Positions 1 through 11,133 of a stretch of DNA of 64,000 nucleotides are shown piece after piece. The position numbers were made by a program, and so were the translations under genes. The notes under the pieces are model-generated. The model worked only from the letters and a program-made list of their open reading frames with translations, was not told the origin of the DNA and searched no databases. The number at the start of each line of letters is the position of its first letter. Position 1 is the first letter of the stretch. This DNA is from Catonia carolina (Eukaryota > Arthropoda > Insecta > Hemiptera > Achilidae), in NCBI GenBank assembly GCA_035578175.1, contig JAQMRL010000004.1, forward strand, positions 39,206,901 to 39,270,900, written 5' to 3'.

Positions 1-859
1 ACGAGACTGACGTTGTAAAAAATTGTATTTTTATTTTATACATAATCACTTATTGTCACCTTCAATATGGAGTGTATATTCATCTTCCGTCAGCTCCTTC
101 AGGCTCATGCCGCTTCTTTTTTTACAGCTTCCACAGACTCAAATCTTGTGCCTTTTAATGCAGATTTCACCTTAAGGAACAGATAGAAGATAATAACATG
201 TGATGAAACGTGGTTTTTTACTTATAATCCGGAAACAAAGCGCTAATCCATGCACTAGAAGACCGAACTTCACCGAAAGCCAAAAAAGCTCGAATGAGCA
301 AGTCAAAATTTAAAGCAATGATGATTGTTTTTTTTATATCCATGGGATTGTGTACCTACCTTCAATGGATTCCTGAAGGTCAAACAATTAATCAATATTA
401 CTACCTTGAGGTACTTAATAAACTACGTCAAAGAGTAAGGAAAAACGCCCGCAAATGTGGATGAACAAATCATGGGTTCTCCACCAAGACAATGTGCCAG
501 CTCATTCCGCGTTATCTGTCAAGAGGTTCCTAGCCAAGTACAGCATCTCAGTGTTAGAACATCCACCTTATTCACCAGATCTTGCACCATATGACTTCTT
601 CCTCTTCCCGAAGGTAAAATCTGCATTAAAAGGGACAAGATTTGAGTCTGTGGAAGCTGTAAAAGAGAAAGCGGCACGTGTCCTGAAGGAGCTGACACAA
701 GATGACTTCCAGCACTGTTTCCAACAATGGAAAATTTGTATAGAGCGTTGTTGGGATAGAGAAGGAGTGTATATTGAAGGTGAGAATATGTGATAACGTA
801 TAAAATGAAAATAAAATTGTTTTACAACGTCAGTCTCGTTATTTAATAGCTACACCTCG
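1..859 (+). mobile_element. Fold-back mariner with two inverted 3' ends
   Basis: Both ends read as the 3' end of the same mariner. The right end (about 612-859) has the transposase C-terminus and a terminal repeat ending in CCTCG before TA (860-861). Positions 1-182, reverse-complemented, repeat the same C-terminal codons (around KVKSALKGTRFESVEAVK) and the same inner terminal repeat ACGAGACTGACGTTGTAAAA, with about 60 bp missing inside. The window starts inside this left repeat. From about 183 the forward transposase begins abruptly just before its first catalytic Asp (CDETW), so the 5' half and 5' terminal repeat are absent. Non-autonomous and rearranged. Confidence 0.85.
190..793 (+). pseudogene. 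Mariner transposase remnant (D34D), C-terminal half
   Basis: This is the cut-and-paste DDD transposase of the Tc1/mariner superfamily. The first Asp is in CDETWFF near 202. After in-frame stops near 242-290 and a frame change near 450, an open stretch (455-793) carries HQDN with the second Asp and PPYSPDLAPYDFFLFP with the third. The spacing between them is 34 residues, typical of mariner. The N-terminal helix-turn-helix domain is missing. No functional protein is expected. Confidence 0.88.
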
Positions 860-861
860 TA

Positions 862-2756
862 TAATATTGTAGTGCAACTTTGTATAGCCTACATACCTGT
901 ATTAACGTTATCCAGAGGTTAACAATCCTCCATCGTTGATTGATAATTATTCAATATCTATTTCAATTTTTGTAGTTGCTATTAACAAAGTTGATTTCAA
1001 GTTACTGTCTGTTAACCGCGTACGAGCTTAGGATTTGATAGTTTTCATTAAAAAAAAATAATACAAATAAAAGTACTACCGAACAAATATGAAAGTTTAA
1101 AAAAAATCTCACAGATTAAGTTTACCTAGCGGTAAAAATCTAATAAAACATTTTAGGTATTCAACAAAATTGTGGGGTAACACTCAATGTCAGTATCATA
1201 TTGTTTGGTACATCAATACTGTGCTGGCGTATGACTTTTACTATGCAATAGTATTTCGTTTCACTAAATTTAATAGCAACATTTTAGAGCTATGTGGGCA
1301 AAAAATGCACCTCCAGAGGATCCAACCGGCCTTTCGGCTGATGGCCTAAACAACACTTTTTTTATCTTTGATAACTTTATTTGCAACTATATACTAAAAT
1401 TCGAGCAAATTTGATAAAAGTAAAGAAAGGATGACAAGAAAACAAATGAAAAAGAACAGTGATACCCATTGGTATGTTCTATGAGATAATGTTCATAATG
1501 CATGAATGAAAAATAATAATGTTAGAAGAAATGAAGAAAGAAAAAGAAAAATTTAAAAAATCACGTTACTAAAGATCTCGGGCCCATTGACGTTTCAACC
1601 TGCGTTGCGGATTCCTTTTTAGTGATCCATCCAATAATTAGGTGATCAATTCGTAGGGGTGATCATGCAATTTTCTGTGAAAAACGCTGTAGCTGGAGTA
1701 ACTACTTCACGTATAAACAGAATTTTAAGGTCTTGAATTTTAAAAACTTTTGATATCCTCGTAAATAATTACCACTGACTAATATAGCACACACTTTGTG
1801 TATTTAATGATGATTAAATTGTATGTTTTGATTTTAACAATAGTAATTAGTGTACTAGATTTAAACAAACAATAGAGGATTTATGAGCTATTTATGATCT
1901 CATAATGAACTATTATATTTTTATTATGTCTAGTAATGGATTTAATTTATGAAGTTTTTGAATCAGTAGCTGTTTAAATTTCCATATCACCACGTAGGTC
2001 TGTTTAGTTAAGTAGTGTGTATTTTATGTTGGGGTTGTTGGCTTCGTTGCTGGTATACTTCAATTAGCGTGACTAAAGGGTTTCGTGCGACTTTTGTGTG
2101 TAATCCATTCTATTCATTATGTTTGTCGTTGTTTACTCATGGTTTTCTCATTTTCCCTACTGTGTATTGTCGTTGTCTTCTACATTAAATGCTTATGAAA
2201 AATTATAAATATGTTTGTTCTTGTTCTGTTTTAAATCAATTTGGCCTTCTTATCTTCAATGATTCTTATCATACTATGATTTAATGCTTTTTTTACTTTT
2301 TGTTTTAACCACACCCATATTGGGATTTTTTTTCTTGTATTTTATATCCTTTATGCTGTTAAAAATGAATGAGAAATTTCAAATAGCTTATTTATTCAGT
2401 ATTACTCTGTATCAGTTCAGTAAACTCATATTGGGTAGCTATATGGATTCCAGATTCGATTCCCAGTCAGTTCTGGAATTTTTGTGTATGTTACCTCACA
2501 TCTTTTTCTACGCACGTATAAGATACCTAGGCAAATGGTTACATATAGGCATATGTATGTGCGGAGGGCACATAAATATTAGAAAAATCTAATATCCAAA
2601 ACAGTGGGCAGAAACTAAAATCGCAGACATAACGGTTCTTACTACAACATTATAACATGAATTAGACAATCGTAACAGGTAAACAAAGAAATAATTAATG
2701 ACCCATTACTGTTTTAATTTTCACATGCCAAAAATTACAGTTTTGTGCAATTCATT
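862..2756. other. AT-rich intergenic DNA, no gene seen
   Basis: Apart from the R395 fragment at 1310-1355, I see no supported gene. Open frames here (such as 2284-2592) are hydrophobic, AT-driven and lack recognisable domains. A stretch near 2450-2475 has a weak tRNA B-box-like sequence (GATTCGATTCCCAG) and may be an old SINE scrap. Confidence 0.5.
1310..1355 (+). repeat. R395 retroposon fragment (3' end)
   Basis: This matches the last ~46 bp of the R395 family, including the hairpin CAGCC-GAAA-GGCTG (read here as its complement) and the end CCTAAACAACA. The rest of the element is absent. Confidence 0.8.
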
Positions 2757-2846
2757 TTTATTTTATTTTGCCCTATATGAATAAGTAGAGAAGGAAAGTA
2801 GTTTTCTAGCTTCCTGAACAAAAAAAAATGTTTTAGAGCTTGTACA

Positions 2847-2881
<35 letters not shown>

Positions 2882-3049
2882 CGCGTGCGCGCGTGTGTTA
2901 GTGTGTGTGCGCGCGCGCGCGCGTGTGTGTTTACGCGCGTGTGCTCGTGTATGGAAATAATCTCAAGAACGGGTTATCGTACGAAATTGAAACTTCAGGT
3001 AGGTTTTATAGGACTTAAGTTCCGTTTCCTTTATTGTTTTGTGATTTAG
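2757..3049 (+). repeat. GCCCTA-family dispersed repeat with microsatellite
   Basis: It starts with TTTTGCCCTATATGAATA and, after the dinucleotide run, continues with the family sequence seen in reverse at 54205-55115 and 23040-24240 (ATCTCAAGAACGG ... CGTACGAA ... GAAACTT). The small open frame across the run is low complexity and not a gene. Confidence 0.7.
2849..2945. repeat. (GT)n/(GC)n microsatellite
   Basis: A long alternating purine-pyrimidine tract of GT then GC and mixed GC/GT units, about 97 bp. It lies where other copies of the host repeat have only a short TGTGTG run. Confidence 0.9.
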
Positions 3050-3323
3050 GGTTCTGCGAATTGTCCCGCAAATGTGCCTAAATCTATTTTATTTTATTCG
3101 TAACATCATCGTTCTTTATGAAAGGTAGTTCACACAGAAAATAACTGAAACTAGATATCTGTTCCACAATCACTCCGTTCTAGCAATTTTCGATCTCACT
3201 GGGTATTTTCCATTAAAAGCCATCGTTTTTGTTTTCTTAGCGATAAAATAGTTGGGTTGTTATTTTGAGTATTTGTAACTGTGATGTTGTAACCAGCTCC
3301 TGTGATATTTATAACTTCAATAA

Positions 3324-4164
3324 TGTTGTTGATTAAGTCATCAGCCGAAAGGCTGGTTTGAACCTCTAGAGGTTTTACTAAGTAAAACGAGGAGTAAGAT
3401 GGTTTACCATTGCCTTCCGTACTGAGTGGAAAAGCAGGGAATTTCTGTTATCTCCCTCCCCGCATAATTTGTCAAATTTTGTGGATACTTCGTATGTAAT
3501 CTTACAGTATTTTTACGGATAAAAACGGAAAAAATATTTTTTTAAATTCTACACCAATATGTTTCAAGTTAAGGGTAAATATAGGTAGGGTGAATACATT
3601 GCTTTTTCTCAATATATTGTTACTGTTTGTAGTAATCAAATATAAACTCATTGAGTGCATGACATCATTAAATTAAATAACCATTAATTTAATTTAATTT
3701 AATTAAATATTATTAAATAATTTAACAACTGTCAATAAACAGTTTAACGTTAACTTTAATAAGATAAAATATTTTTCCTGTTTTTATCGTTAAAAATACT
3801 GTAAGATTATACCTACCAACAAAATATCCACAAAACGTGACGAATAGGGGGAATAACAGAAAAAACCTGAAATGTATGTTTATTTGCATGCAAGGCCCTC
3901 CAAAAAGCACTATTACTACTTTCCACCCTGAAAATGACACCTTCACTTCATTCACCACAGGGTCTCGTTGAATAATGATGAAATTCATTGCTCTCGGAGG
4001 AGGTAACTGTGACTACTGTCTTTTACATCTCTACATCTTCTCTTCTTAAATGCTTCAGTCATATAATTGACTGACCATGTTATAAGAAACAGAACAATTT
4101 TTTGTAGTACTAGAACTAGCAGATCGAGTGCAAATAATCTAACACTCTACCACAATCTTATGGA
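3324..4164 (-). repeat. R395 retroposon, interrupted
   Basis: A near full-length R395 copy. On the + strand it begins with a TTG run, the GAAA-loop hairpin and GGCTGGTTTGAACCTCTAGA. It is split after GTGGAAAAG (3434) by a palindromic MITE and resumes at 3870, continuing to about 4164. Strand is given as the direction ending in the (CAA)n run. Confidence 0.85.
3435..3869. mobile_element. Palindromic MITE inserted in R395
   Basis: About 435 bp with long imperfect terminal inverted repeats of ~100 bp. The left end (CAGGGAATTTCTGTTATC...) is mirrored by the right end (...GAATAACAGAAAAAACCTG), and inner arms share the CTTACAGTATTTTTA / GTTAAAAATACTGTAAG pair. The interruption is clean relative to other R395 copies, so the boundaries are well supported. 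A second copy lies at 5431-5894. No transposase. Confidence 0.8.
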
Positions 4165-4439
4165 ACCCTACATACGTTGTTTATATTTTATTACTCTTTA
4201 TTTTTCTGAATGATGTAAATTATGATTAGGCTATTACTTTATTTTACAAAAATATACAAGTATGATTGAAATTATTGTATTTTCCCAATTATAATTATTT
4301 ATCATTCAAGTTGGTACGATATTTATGGACAAAAATCAGTTGCAAATTTATTTCATAAATGATATAATTATCGACTAGGTATTGCGTAGAAAGCGATAGT
4401 TAGAAACTGCGACTTGTATTTTTGAAGGTTTCGTTGTTT

Positions 4440-4572
4440 TCCTCCAAGGATGGCGCAGTCAGTCGGTTGTTTGTGACTGTCCTTATCGCCTCCGTTTCTC
4501 AACTTGCTTTTGCTTTACATTACTGTACTTAGAGTTGTGATGGCCTCGGTCCTCATCGCTCGTCCTCGGTAG
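4440..4572 (+). promoter_or_regulatory. Candidate promoter / non-coding first exon
   Basis: A locally GC-richer, apparently unique stretch in AT-rich DNA. It contains a TCAGTC initiator-like motif near 4458 and ends at a plausible donor (TAG|GTAAAA near 4572). The first coding exon of the MYND gene has an upstream splice acceptor, so a non-coding 5' exon must exist; this is a guess at it. Only very short upstream ATG frames are present. No TATA box or transcript evidence. Confidence 0.22.
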
Positions 4573-5280
4573 GTAAAAGAAGTTTGACCTTCCTTAACCT
4601 AAACCGACCTTCTGTCTTACTATATTGACTGACAACTGTAGTACCTGATGCAAATAATTATACTAATCCAGCCACAAAAGAAACAATTTCTAAGTAATCT
4701 ATTCTGTCCGTGTTCATTTTCTTGGCATTACGTATTCCTTTATGTAAATTTTTTCACAGTTTTTAAAACTAGATCGTATTCTTTAGCATACATCAATGCG
4801 TAAACGTAGAGAATTGAATGTTCGTGTTAAACATTTAAAAGATTTAGATGGTTAAAACTTTCAATGAGTTTATTTTTAAATTATAAAACATGAAGTTCTA
4901 TTAATATTACTGTAGAATGGATGTACAAAAGTTTTTTTTTTTTTAATTCAATACCTTGTATTTGATAATTTTTCCCGCGCTTTGCACGGGGTTTTTACTA
5001 ACTTTGAGGGGTGTATTAAATCGGATAATGGAATTTCGCGGTTGCACTGAAGGAATACTAGTCCTGATTTAGAATTAAGTTTCAGGTTGTAACGCCTTTC
5101 TTATCACTTAGGTATGGTGTCTAGCTTTCGCTACATTTCAAATTTAATAAACATACACTTCTATTCTGACTATTCATTAATTATTATTATTTATTAATAA
5201 ACATTTTCTTCTACAGAGTTGATTTTCATTTAGCGTTATTCACTCATGATCAAAATTAGGTTATGTTTTTTATTTTACAT
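4573..5280. other. AT-rich DNA, no feature recognised
   Basis: No supported coding region, RNA gene or repeat boundary was seen. Confidence 0.5.
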
Positions 5281-5430
5281 TGTTGTATGGGTCATCAGCC
5301 GAAAGGCTGGTTTGAATTTCTAGATCAGTGATTCTCAACCTGAGGGGCGTGGTTATATTATAGGTGGGGGGGGGGGGGTCGCGAAACAATAATGAAATCA
5401 TTTAATAATTTTATGAGAAAAAAATCATTT

Positions 5431-5894
5431 GGGTCTTTTCTGTTATTCTCTCCCCCCCAACTCATTTTTTTTCACATTTTTTAAATATTTCGTATGCAAC
5501 CTTACAGTATTTTTAATGATAAAAACGGGAAAAATATTTAAAAAAATCCTACACCAATATTCTTCAAGTTAAGTTTATATATAGATAGGTTAAATCCATT
5601 CCTTTTTCTCAATATTGTTACTGTATGTAATAACGAAATGTAAACTTATTGAGTATATGACATCATTAAATAAATTAATTTAACATAATTACAATAAATA
5701 TTATTAAATAATTTAAAGATTTCTATAAATAGGTTAAGATTAGCTTGAAAAAGGAAAAAACTTTTACGTTAACTTGAAAAATTTGATATGATTTCTTTAA
5801 ATATTTTTCCCGTTTTTTTTGTTAAAAATACTATAAGATTACCTACATGTGAAAATGTGAAAAATTATGCCCGGGGGGATAACAGGAAAGCCCC
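5431..5894. mobile_element. Palindromic MITE nested in hAT
   Basis: Second copy of the element at 3435-3869: TTCTGTTATTCTC near the left end and ATAACAGGAAAG near the right, with inner arms carrying CTTACAGTATTTTTAA and TTAAAAATACTATAAG. The outer boundaries are uncertain by several bases. It sits inside hAT-derived sequence, so it is the youngest of three nested insertions. Confidence 0.75.
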
Positions 5895-5976
5895 AATTAT
5901 TTATTATAAAATTACTTATAAAAATTTTACATGCAATAAGTACACTTACCTGTAAAGAAAATAAATTAATCATTAA

Positions 5977-6270
5977 TTAATTATTGTGATGGTTGCATTT
6001 GTTTTCATTTAAAATTTTTTTCATACGTGGATATTCCTTAGAAAAATATAAAAGTAAATTGTTCTCAATTGATAACATACGATTTCTATATTTAGTTTTC
6101 AGAGCAACCATAGTGGAAAACCCCTTTTCACAGAGACAAGACGTGGAAAAAGGTATTAATATTTTTAATGCTTCTGTGACTAAATTTACATATTCATGTC
6201 GTCGAGCAAGCCAAAATGTATGTAAATCTTCAGATGCAAATTGCAGTTGTAGCGTTTTGTCGGCAGACAT
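5977..6270 (-). pseudogene. hAT transposase C-terminal dimerisation remnant
   Basis: A 97-aa reading frame whose centre (LIPFSTSCLCEKGFSTM, then KTKYRNRM) matches the C-terminal dimerisation region of hAT transposases of the ZBED5/FAM200 type. The zinc-finger BED domain and catalytic residues are missing. It is the surviving coding scrap of the element at 5326-6539. Confidence 0.85.
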
Positions 6271-6924
6271 TTCGATGAGTCATTAGTGAATCTCAACTGG
6301 TAACTTAGATGCGGCAACAACGTTTTCACTAAACGGATTCAGTACCCATGTCGTTGAGAAATCATTTTTATCTTGATTATATAATATTAAAAAAACATTT
6401 TACATTTATAATTACAGTCAAAATCCAATTATTAGTAGTAAGGCTTACTATTACAATGAAGGGAGGGGGTCGCGAATTATTAATTTTATTTATTTTTACT
6501 ATTTGGGGGTCGCGGAGCAAAAAAGGTTGAGAATCACTGCTTTAGATGCTTTACTAAGTAAAACGAGGAGTGAAGTGGTTTACCATGCCTTCCTCACTGA
6601 ATGGAAAAGTGTGCTTATCGGTGTACCAGGCCCTCCGAAAAACATCTAATTTCCACCTTGCAAATGACACCTTCATTTTATTCACCACAGGGTTTGACTG
6701 TACAATGAAATTCATTACTTTTAAAGACGATAACTCTTGACTAGTGTCTTAAACACCTCTACTTCTTCTTTTCTTAAATACTTCAGTCATATAATTGGCA
6801 GAGCATGTGATAAGAAACAGAACTATTTTTTTGTAGCCTTGGAACTAGCAGATTGAGTGCAAACAATTTATCATTCATTCCACCTACCTGGTATGGGCAA
6901 CTTGTATTGTGTACTAATGATTAA

Positions 6925-6995
6925 CCATACGTTATATTTTTCATTATCTATATTGGCAAGAGAAAATCGTGTAAGTGTTTAACACCAGATTTTTA
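6925..6995 (+). repeat. GCCCTA-family end fragment
   Basis: The segment with GGCAAGAGAAAA followed by AACACCAGATTTTTA matches one terminus of the repeat at 54205-55115 (reverse). Similar scraps lie near 26490-26580. Confidence 0.5.
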
Positions 6996-7749
6996 TAATA
7001 CTAGTGGTAATTCGGAATTGATGTAATAGTTTTTAGCTGTTGAGTATAAGATTTCGTTATTTTTTTTGTTTTTACCCATAAAAAGCATAAAAATTGAAAA
7101 AATTTCCAATGTACTCGTATATCCAATCTGTAGTTATATGAATTACGTACGGATTATAGAAAAATACGTACATACATAACCTTGAAATAGGTAAAATAGA
7201 AATCATAGTTCTATGACCTTCATTTAAGTTGAAAGAAGGATAAATAAATTTAAAACTTTTATCTTCAATGTGAACATTTAATAAGTTTAAAAGTACAGTA
7301 TAATCACATCGTCGCCGGGTAATTTAATAGCAGTTTAATTTTTAAACCGAAACAATTTATTTGTGAACGTTTTTATTTATTGTTTTGTAATAAAAACTCT
7401 ACGTTAATTGGAAGGTAGGCCCTACTCTAAAAAAAAAATTAAACTGTCATGCAGTATTACATTGTACATTTTTTAAATAATGGAAAATTAACTATTTTAT
7501 TAGTTTTTTGTTTTGAAAACTTGATTTACAAGTATGCAAAAATAGTTTTATTTTTCTTTTATGACGAAATAACAATTTTGAAGTCAATGACTTTTTAATT
7601 TTTTAAATTACATCGATTTAATTGACATTGTAAAATATTTTCTTTTTCGTTGTTTAATTCCGAGTTTGTTTCGGATTTCTGGATATTTGAATTTAAATAA
7701 TTTTGATTATTTATTGATATTTACATAATTAAGATTTACCAGTCGTATA
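6996..7749. other. AT-rich DNA, no feature recognised
   Basis: I see no gene or bounded repeat here. Confidence 0.5.
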
Positions 7750-8691
7750 CAGTAAATTTTCGGATAACACGCAGAGTTATAATAGGGTTTAAAAAAAAGT
7801 AAAAATGTTTTTACTGTATTTTTTACTACTGTTTATTAGTGTGTAAAACGAAACTACAGAAATTTCAAGATAATATTGTATTGTAATGTCTGTAATAATG
7901 TGTTGTATTTTTTTTGTCTCGACTGGTTTGATGCAGTTCTCCAAGCTGTTCTATCCTGCGCAAGTCGTTCACATCTACATATCTGTAACCTATACCTTTT
8001 GTAATTTGCTTTAAATATTTTAACCTGTGCCTCCCCCTACAATTCACTCCCACAATATTACCCTCCATTATTGATAGATCAATTCCTGGATGTCTTAAGA
8101 TATCCCCCACTAGCCTATTTCTTCCGGTAAGATGTTTTCATATACTTCTTTTTCCATCCACTCGCCTAAGAACCTCTAAATTACTTATTTTGTCCTCCCA
8201 CCTAATCTTCAACATTTACCTGTAACACCACATTTCAAAAGCTTCGATCCTCTTCCTTTCTACAGCCCCTATCACCCACGTTTCACTCCCGTATAATGCT
8301 ACACTCCAAACATAATTTTTCCTAATCTGTAAATCAATTTTTTTGTAGTCGGTAAGCTATTTTTTATTTCAAAGGCTTTTCTAACTTGAGCAATCCTACT
8401 TTTGATATCACTTGTGCTTCTACCATCCTTTGTTATTTTACTCCCTAGATAGAACAGAATTCTCTAACTTCCTGTATGTTTTCGTTGCCTACGTTTAAAT
8501 TTCCTTAAAAAGTTACTACTTTTTAATTTCTGTAATATTTACTGTACTTTTTTTTTAAATTATAGTATGCAGTCTATTTAAGAATGTGAGATTTTTGATA
8601 AAACCGTTTTTTGCGGCATCATGCCATCGTTTTATTAGAAGTATGTCCTGGAGGTAAAAAATGAGTAAAGGAATTCCCAGAAAAGTGAAAC
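7750..8691. mobile_element. Tigger-like MITE, broken by a LINE fragment
   Basis: 7750-7885 (CAGTAAA then TTCGGATAACACG) and about 8516-8691 (GAGATTTTTGATAAAA ... TCCTGGAGGT ... ATTCCCAGAA) align with the element at 21290-21783. The two parts are separated by the LINE fragment, and the distal end is cut off by a mariner end at 8692. No transposase remains. Confidence 0.65.
7885..8515 (-). pseudogene. LINE reverse-transcriptase 3' fragment
   Basis: Read on the minus strand it gives the terminal part of a non-LTR retrotransposon ORF2: WSVALYGSETW, then RKRIEAFEMWCYR, then RNRLVGDILRHPGID and RRIEQLGELHQTSRD near the end. Stops and frame changes interrupt it. The 3' sequence contains the tail element seen in many insect LINEs (on the + strand, GACTGGTTTGATGCAG). 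Confidence 0.85.
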
Positions 8692-8739
8692 TAAAATTTT
8701 TTTACAACGCCAGTCTCGTTATTTAATAGCCACACCTCG
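8692..8739 (+). repeat. Solo mariner 3' terminal repeat
   Basis: TTTTACAACG, CAGTCTCGTTATTTAATAG and CACACCTCG followed by TA match the right end of the mariner at 1-859 nearly exactly. No transposase sequence adjoins it. Confidence 0.8.
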
Positions 8740-8744
8740 TATAC

Positions 8745-9417
8745 CTTTCTTTTGAAAACTTATTAGACATTTCATTGACACAATTTTACTGTAGAATATC
8801 TAATGCAATAATTTTTAACCACAAAATGGTCTATAGTTTAGTAAAATGCATGTAGTATATAATATTTTATAGCGACGTATCTTTGTGTACATAACACATA
8901 AGTACCTTATCTAATATGTGTATCCTTGACATAATATTAAAAAGTTTAGCCTACGATATTGTTATTTTTTATTTTCAAAAGAACAATTTCTCTATTTATT
9001 ATTTATAGATAAAGTAATAATTGCATCACATTAATAATTTTTTCTACTGTTATTAAAATTTGTATTAACGTTCAAACATTTCATTACTATACATGCATTT
9101 GTATTTGTAATTGTTTCTTTTTTGGTAATAAAATATGGCGGGAAAGTTATAGTACTATATTATATAATAAATAGGTCGTCCTAATGTAGTGTACATTATG
9201 TATGATCTAGATCATTTAAAATTATTTAAATTGGTTGCGAAATAATTTAATTTTATACGTGTCTTGATTGTTTTGATTACATTTAAACTATTATTTTACG
9301 TTGTAATGCACTTTAACGAACCTAGTTTTTCACTGAATTTTCGATTATTTAAAATTACGAATTTGCATTCATAATAGGCTACTACTTGTATTATGATTTT
9401 TAAATCAGTATTTGTAC
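8745..9417. other. AT-rich DNA, no feature recognised
   Basis: No gene or clear repeat was seen. Confidence 0.5.
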
Positions 9418-9850
9418 TTTCTTTTGCCCTATATGAATATATAGGGAAGGAAAATATTGTTTTCATGTCGAGTTTTCACCAGAAATACATGTTTTCAGGC
9501 CCCCTCGTGCAAAAAATCGTGTTTTAGCGATTGGACTGTGCGTGTTACGTGCATTCATAATACTATTGTATTGTGGTTTTTAAATCAGTATTTTTACTTT
9601 CTTTTGCCCTATATGAATATATAGGGAAGGAAAATATTGTTTTCTTGTCGAGTTTTCACCGGAAATACATGTTTTAAGGCCCTCTGGCAGCAAAAAAATC
9701 TTGTTTTATCAATTCGTGCGCGCGCGCGCGCGTGTGTGTGCGCGCGCGCGCGTAAAATAATGTAAGAACGGAAGTTAGTACCACAAGGGGACTCAAGACG
9801 AACATTTTCATCAAAATCGGTCTACCGGGGTATTCATGCGCTTTTTTTGG
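9418..9850 (+). repeat. Two tandem GCCCTA-family ends
   Basis: Two head-to-tail copies, about 180 bp apart, of the family terminus: ACTTTCTTTTGCCCTATATG, the hairpin around ATATAGGG, then GTCGAGTTTTCACC and AATACATGTTTT. The second copy runs on through a CG/GT run into the AAGAACGG... and ATCAAAATCGGTC segments. Confidence 0.75.
9717..9753. repeat. (CG)n/(GT)n microsatellite
   Basis: An alternating CG and GT run inside the second GCCCTA-family copy, in the same place as the run at 2849-2945. Confidence 0.9.
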
Positions 9851-10369
9851 GTGGGGGTTGTGGCTGTATTTAAATTCGATGTTATTGTTGTTTTGTTGTT
9901 GTTCCTATACTTTTACTGCATTTCTTTCTATATTTTGTAATTAAAATATAACGTAAATATTTTTGTTTTCGTTTTTGAAATTGTTAACTGTCTTACGGAT
10001 AAATTATTAAATTGACTTGTGAAGATAATCTCTGTGAAATATTGAAAATTAATTTGTAATTAATTAGTTTAGTATAGTGCGTGACTGTTCTTGGGTCTGG
10101 GTTTTTGAACAGTTTTTCTTGGCTTTATAAGTAAATGACTGGTAGTTTTTATATGGGCTTCCTTTTCTGTGCCCCAAAATTTGACTTATTATCAATTAAG
10201 TAAAATTAGTCTGAGTTGAATGATAAATAGCAACCGTGGTCTTATTCGAGAAGCGCACCCGGTACTTACATAAGGGGCTTACACTTGGAACCTTTTATCT
10301 GAAGACAAGCGTTAACCACTGCACTATCTTCTTAAAGTTTATCTCTCTCGGAGGTCGGAAATCATCATC
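9851..10369. other. AT-rich DNA, no feature recognised
   Basis: The open frame at 10236-10502 has no recognisable domain and overlaps antisense LINE sequence. Confidence 0.45.
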
Positions 10370-10990
10370 ATTATGCGGACCTTATTTTCTACTGCACGGA
10401 ACAATTCCGTATTACTGCATCCAAACCAGTCCCTCAGGTTCTTCAACCAGGATACCCGACGTCTACCAATGTTCTGCTTGCCCTTTATCTTTCCCTGCAT
10501 AATTAATTGAAGTTGTAATATTTAGGACCTCTAATCACATATCCAAGATATTGAAGTTTTCTCCTCTTCACTGTCTTAACCAACTCACATTCTTTGCTCA
10601 TTATATCAAGCACATCTCTATTTGCTATTCTGTCTGTGCACGGAATGTGCCACTTCCTGCGGTAGCACCACATCTCAAAGGCCTGTCTGTATCTTCTCTA
10701 AATGGATATTCTTGAGAGTCCACGCCTCCATTCCGTCCAACAGAACAGAGAAGACATAACATCGCAGCATTCTCATTCTGAACTCAATGCCAAGATTTCG
10801 ACTCCAGAGCAACTTCTTTAGCAACACAAATGACGATCTAGCAATTTCTATACTAGATCTTATTTCAGTCGTTTTCTCTCTTGTCTGTTCTATCTGTGTA
10901 CCCAGATATTTATAGGTAGTAATTCTTTGTATCATGGTGTTTGAAGAAGTTAAATTTAATTGGGGTTGTGCGGATTTTGTGTTTAACATC
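10370..10990 (-). pseudogene. LINE ORF2 C-terminal fragment
   Basis: The minus-strand frame includes TTYKYLGTQIEQTREKTTEI, RMRMLRCYVFSVLLDGMEAW and, after a frame break near 10675, EMWCYRR and RRKLQYLGYVIRGPKY. This is the region after the reverse-transcriptase domain of a non-LTR retrotransposon. It is truncated at the 5' side and has lost its catalytic core. Confidence 0.88.
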
Positions 10991-11133
10991 CATCTCGTTT
11001 TTGTAAAAATATTTTTAAAAGCACTTTCTAGCCATATCCTATAGTCATTTCACTATACATTACTGATTAGAACTTTTTTTTATAATCTTATTGAATAATG
11101 CTTAATATATTTGTTTACTTTCTTCTGTTACAG

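Larger units (their letters stand above)
5326..6539 (-). mobile_element. hAT-superfamily element, non-autonomous
   Basis: The terminal inverted repeats are CAGTGATTCTCAACCT on both ends, followed inside by G-rich sequence with GGGTCGCG, as in hAT elements. The flanks TTCTAGAT (5318-5325) and CTTTAGAT (6540-6547) look like an 8-bp target duplication with two changes, the length expected for hAT. It contains a remnant of the transposase C-terminus and a nested palindromic MITE. Confidence 0.9.
5281..6900 (-). repeat. R395 retroposon, interrupted by a hAT element
   Basis: Read on the + strand, the R395 hairpin end occupies 5281-5325, and the rest of the copy resumes at 6540 and runs to GTATGGGCAA at 6900. 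The break coincides exactly with the ends of a hAT element, so the copy was whole before that insertion. Confidence 0.85.

Noticed and set aside
2840..3049. 69-aa Cys/Val/Arg-rich open frame
   Set aside because: It is a translation of a GT/GC microsatellite.
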